A stretch of DNA of 42,714 bases from Mycobacterium sp. (GTDB taxonomy: Bacteria > Actinomycetota > Actinomycetes > Mycobacteriales > Mycobacteriaceae). The position numbers and the translations under genes were made by a program. The notes under the pieces are model-generated. The model saw only the letters and a program-made list of their open reading frames with translations. It made no database searches and was not told where the DNA came from. This document shows positions 42,071 to 42,714 of this stretch, in pieces. Each line of letters opens with the position of its first letter. Position 1 is the stretch's first letter. The DNA is taken from positions 1-42,714 of the forward strand of contig RXJD01000053.1 in the NCBI GenBank assembly GCA_003987775.1, read 5' to 3'.

Positions 42071-42714
42071 GACCACATCCTCCATATGAGCAATGTGATG
42101 ACGAAGAGCACCGGGCACCTGTCCCGGCGCCGATTGCCGCGAGCTCCTGGGAGCCTCGCACGCGCGTAACGCAGCCGGCGGCCTCCGGTTCCGGACAAAT
42201 CTGCGATGGCGCGCTTGTTGGGGATTCGGCGGCGGCGAGGACGGGCCGCTGGAACTCGGGTCGTGAGCACGGTCCAAAGCCATGCGCCCGCCCACCCCTT
42301 CGAGCCGGCGGAACAGTCGATGGCCGAGTACGACGGCAGCGGCAGCGCGCGATGATTCCGCAGGACACGTCTCTCCGACGTCATCGCACCGACCGGCCTG
42401 CCATGCCCGATATCGAACGACCCCTGCCGGCCTCGGATTTCGACCGGCACGCTCAAACGGGGAGATACAGGTTCAAGACGCAGTTCCAAGTCGAATCGTC
42501 GAGACCGAGCGCGTGCTCGGCCTTGTCAAGCCGACCTAAGAATCCGTATGTACACGCTGTCGTAACCACCAGGATCGTCGGGCTGGAAACGCGGAGTGTT
42601 CGAGAGCACGGGTCCGGGAATGTGGCGGAGACTCCCTCCGTCTCCGCCACTTGCCTCTCAAGTGGCTTGAACCAAAAAAGCCTTTTTACCTGAAGCGGTT
42701 GCAGAGCGCCGGGT
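42071..42714. other. Non-coding stretch at the right end
   Basis: No frame has coding character in these 644 bp. The first 150 bp must hold the hsp20 promoter. The far end has a strong hairpin at 42622-42650 and an AAAAAAGCCTTTTT stretch at about 42674-42687. Confidence 0.55.
42622..42650 (+). other. Perfect 11-bp hairpin; right half resembles a tRNA-Ser 3' end
   Basis: GTGGCGGAGAC, loop TCCCTCC, GTCTCCGCCAC forms a perfect stem. Positions 42631-42649 (ACTCCCTCCGTCTCCGCCA) fit the end of a tRNA-Ser: T-loop end ACT, T-stem CCCTC, acceptor CGTCTCC, discriminator G and CCA. The rest of a tRNA is absent. It could be an attachment-site copy left by an integrated element, or merely a terminator. 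Confidence 0.4.

Noticed and set aside
1-42714. Complete tRNA, rRNA or riboswitch
   Set aside because: I looked for cloverleaf and conserved rRNA blocks and for known leaders; only the tRNA-Ser-like 3' end at the right edge was found. A B12 riboswitch before the adenosyltransferase is not visible in the short upstream stretch.

Overview
The window is 42.7 kb of very GC-rich DNA with strong G/C bias at codon third positions. Gene families typical of Hyphomicrobiales accessory DNA (a DUF6634-like protein, a KfrA-like protein, a two-domain PsiE/Hsp20 cluster, IS256 and IS1182 elements) suggest an alphaproteobacterium, most likely a Methylobacterium relative. This is inferred from composition and content; no rRNA or other marker gene is present. 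Almost everything looks like accessory, plasmid-like or genomic-island DNA.

Left part (1-8520) is a mobile, defence-type patch. A remnant of an NADH:flavin oxidoreductase is followed by an intact IS256-family element (533-1959) with inverted repeats and an 8-bp target duplication, then an N-terminally decayed tyrosine integrase. Next comes a two-gene short prokaryotic Argonaute operon on the minus strand: a SIR2 / RecG-C-like / APAZ effector (4142-6709) and a catalytically dead MID-PIWI Argonaute (2677-4179). This resembles SPARSA-type NAD-depleting immunity. The effector reading frame is broken by one in-frame amber codon (6181-6179) inside the SIR2 domain. An IS1182-family element (6951-8520) closes the patch.

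Middle part (8522-29384) is a dense block of about 15 genes, nearly all encoding membrane or exported proteins, with several translational overlaps. It has a 5'-truncated gene at the IS1182 junction, an exported Sel1-repeat protein, a membrane hybrid histidine kinase and a convergent LuxR-type regulator. There is a MotA/TolQ-like channel protein with a MotB-like coiled-coil stalk protein that lacks the usual membrane Asp, a zinc-ribbon/TM/repeat protein, and an unknown soluble protein. A minus-strand operon encodes a small exported protein, a PDZ protein, a DUF4189-like protein and a membrane protein. A plus-strand operon encodes a degenerate M23 fold, a beta-solenoid-like repeat protein, an unknown protein and a frameshifted exported protein. 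The block ends with a caspase / TM / Sel1 / DsbA-like fusion. I do not recognise it as a described system; it is the best candidate here for a new envelope-associated sensing, stress or conflict locus.

Right part (29385-42714) is plasmid- or island-like. It has a phosphodiesterase remnant, a divergent tyrosine recombinase preceded by a tiny repeat-encoded leader ORF, an unknown protein, a KfrA-like protein and a ribbon-helix-helix protein. A plus-strand cluster then holds a GIY-YIG-like protein, a calcineurin-like phosphoesterase, a soluble FtsH-like AAA-M41 protein, a DUF6634-like protein and a PolB-type 3'-5' exonuclease. Last are a PduO-type cobalamin adenosyltransferase, a gene remnant, a PsiE-like membrane protein, a small conserved protein and an Hsp20 chaperone. 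The final 640 bp have no gene but carry a perfect hairpin whose right half looks like the 3' end of a tRNA-Ser, a possible attachment site.
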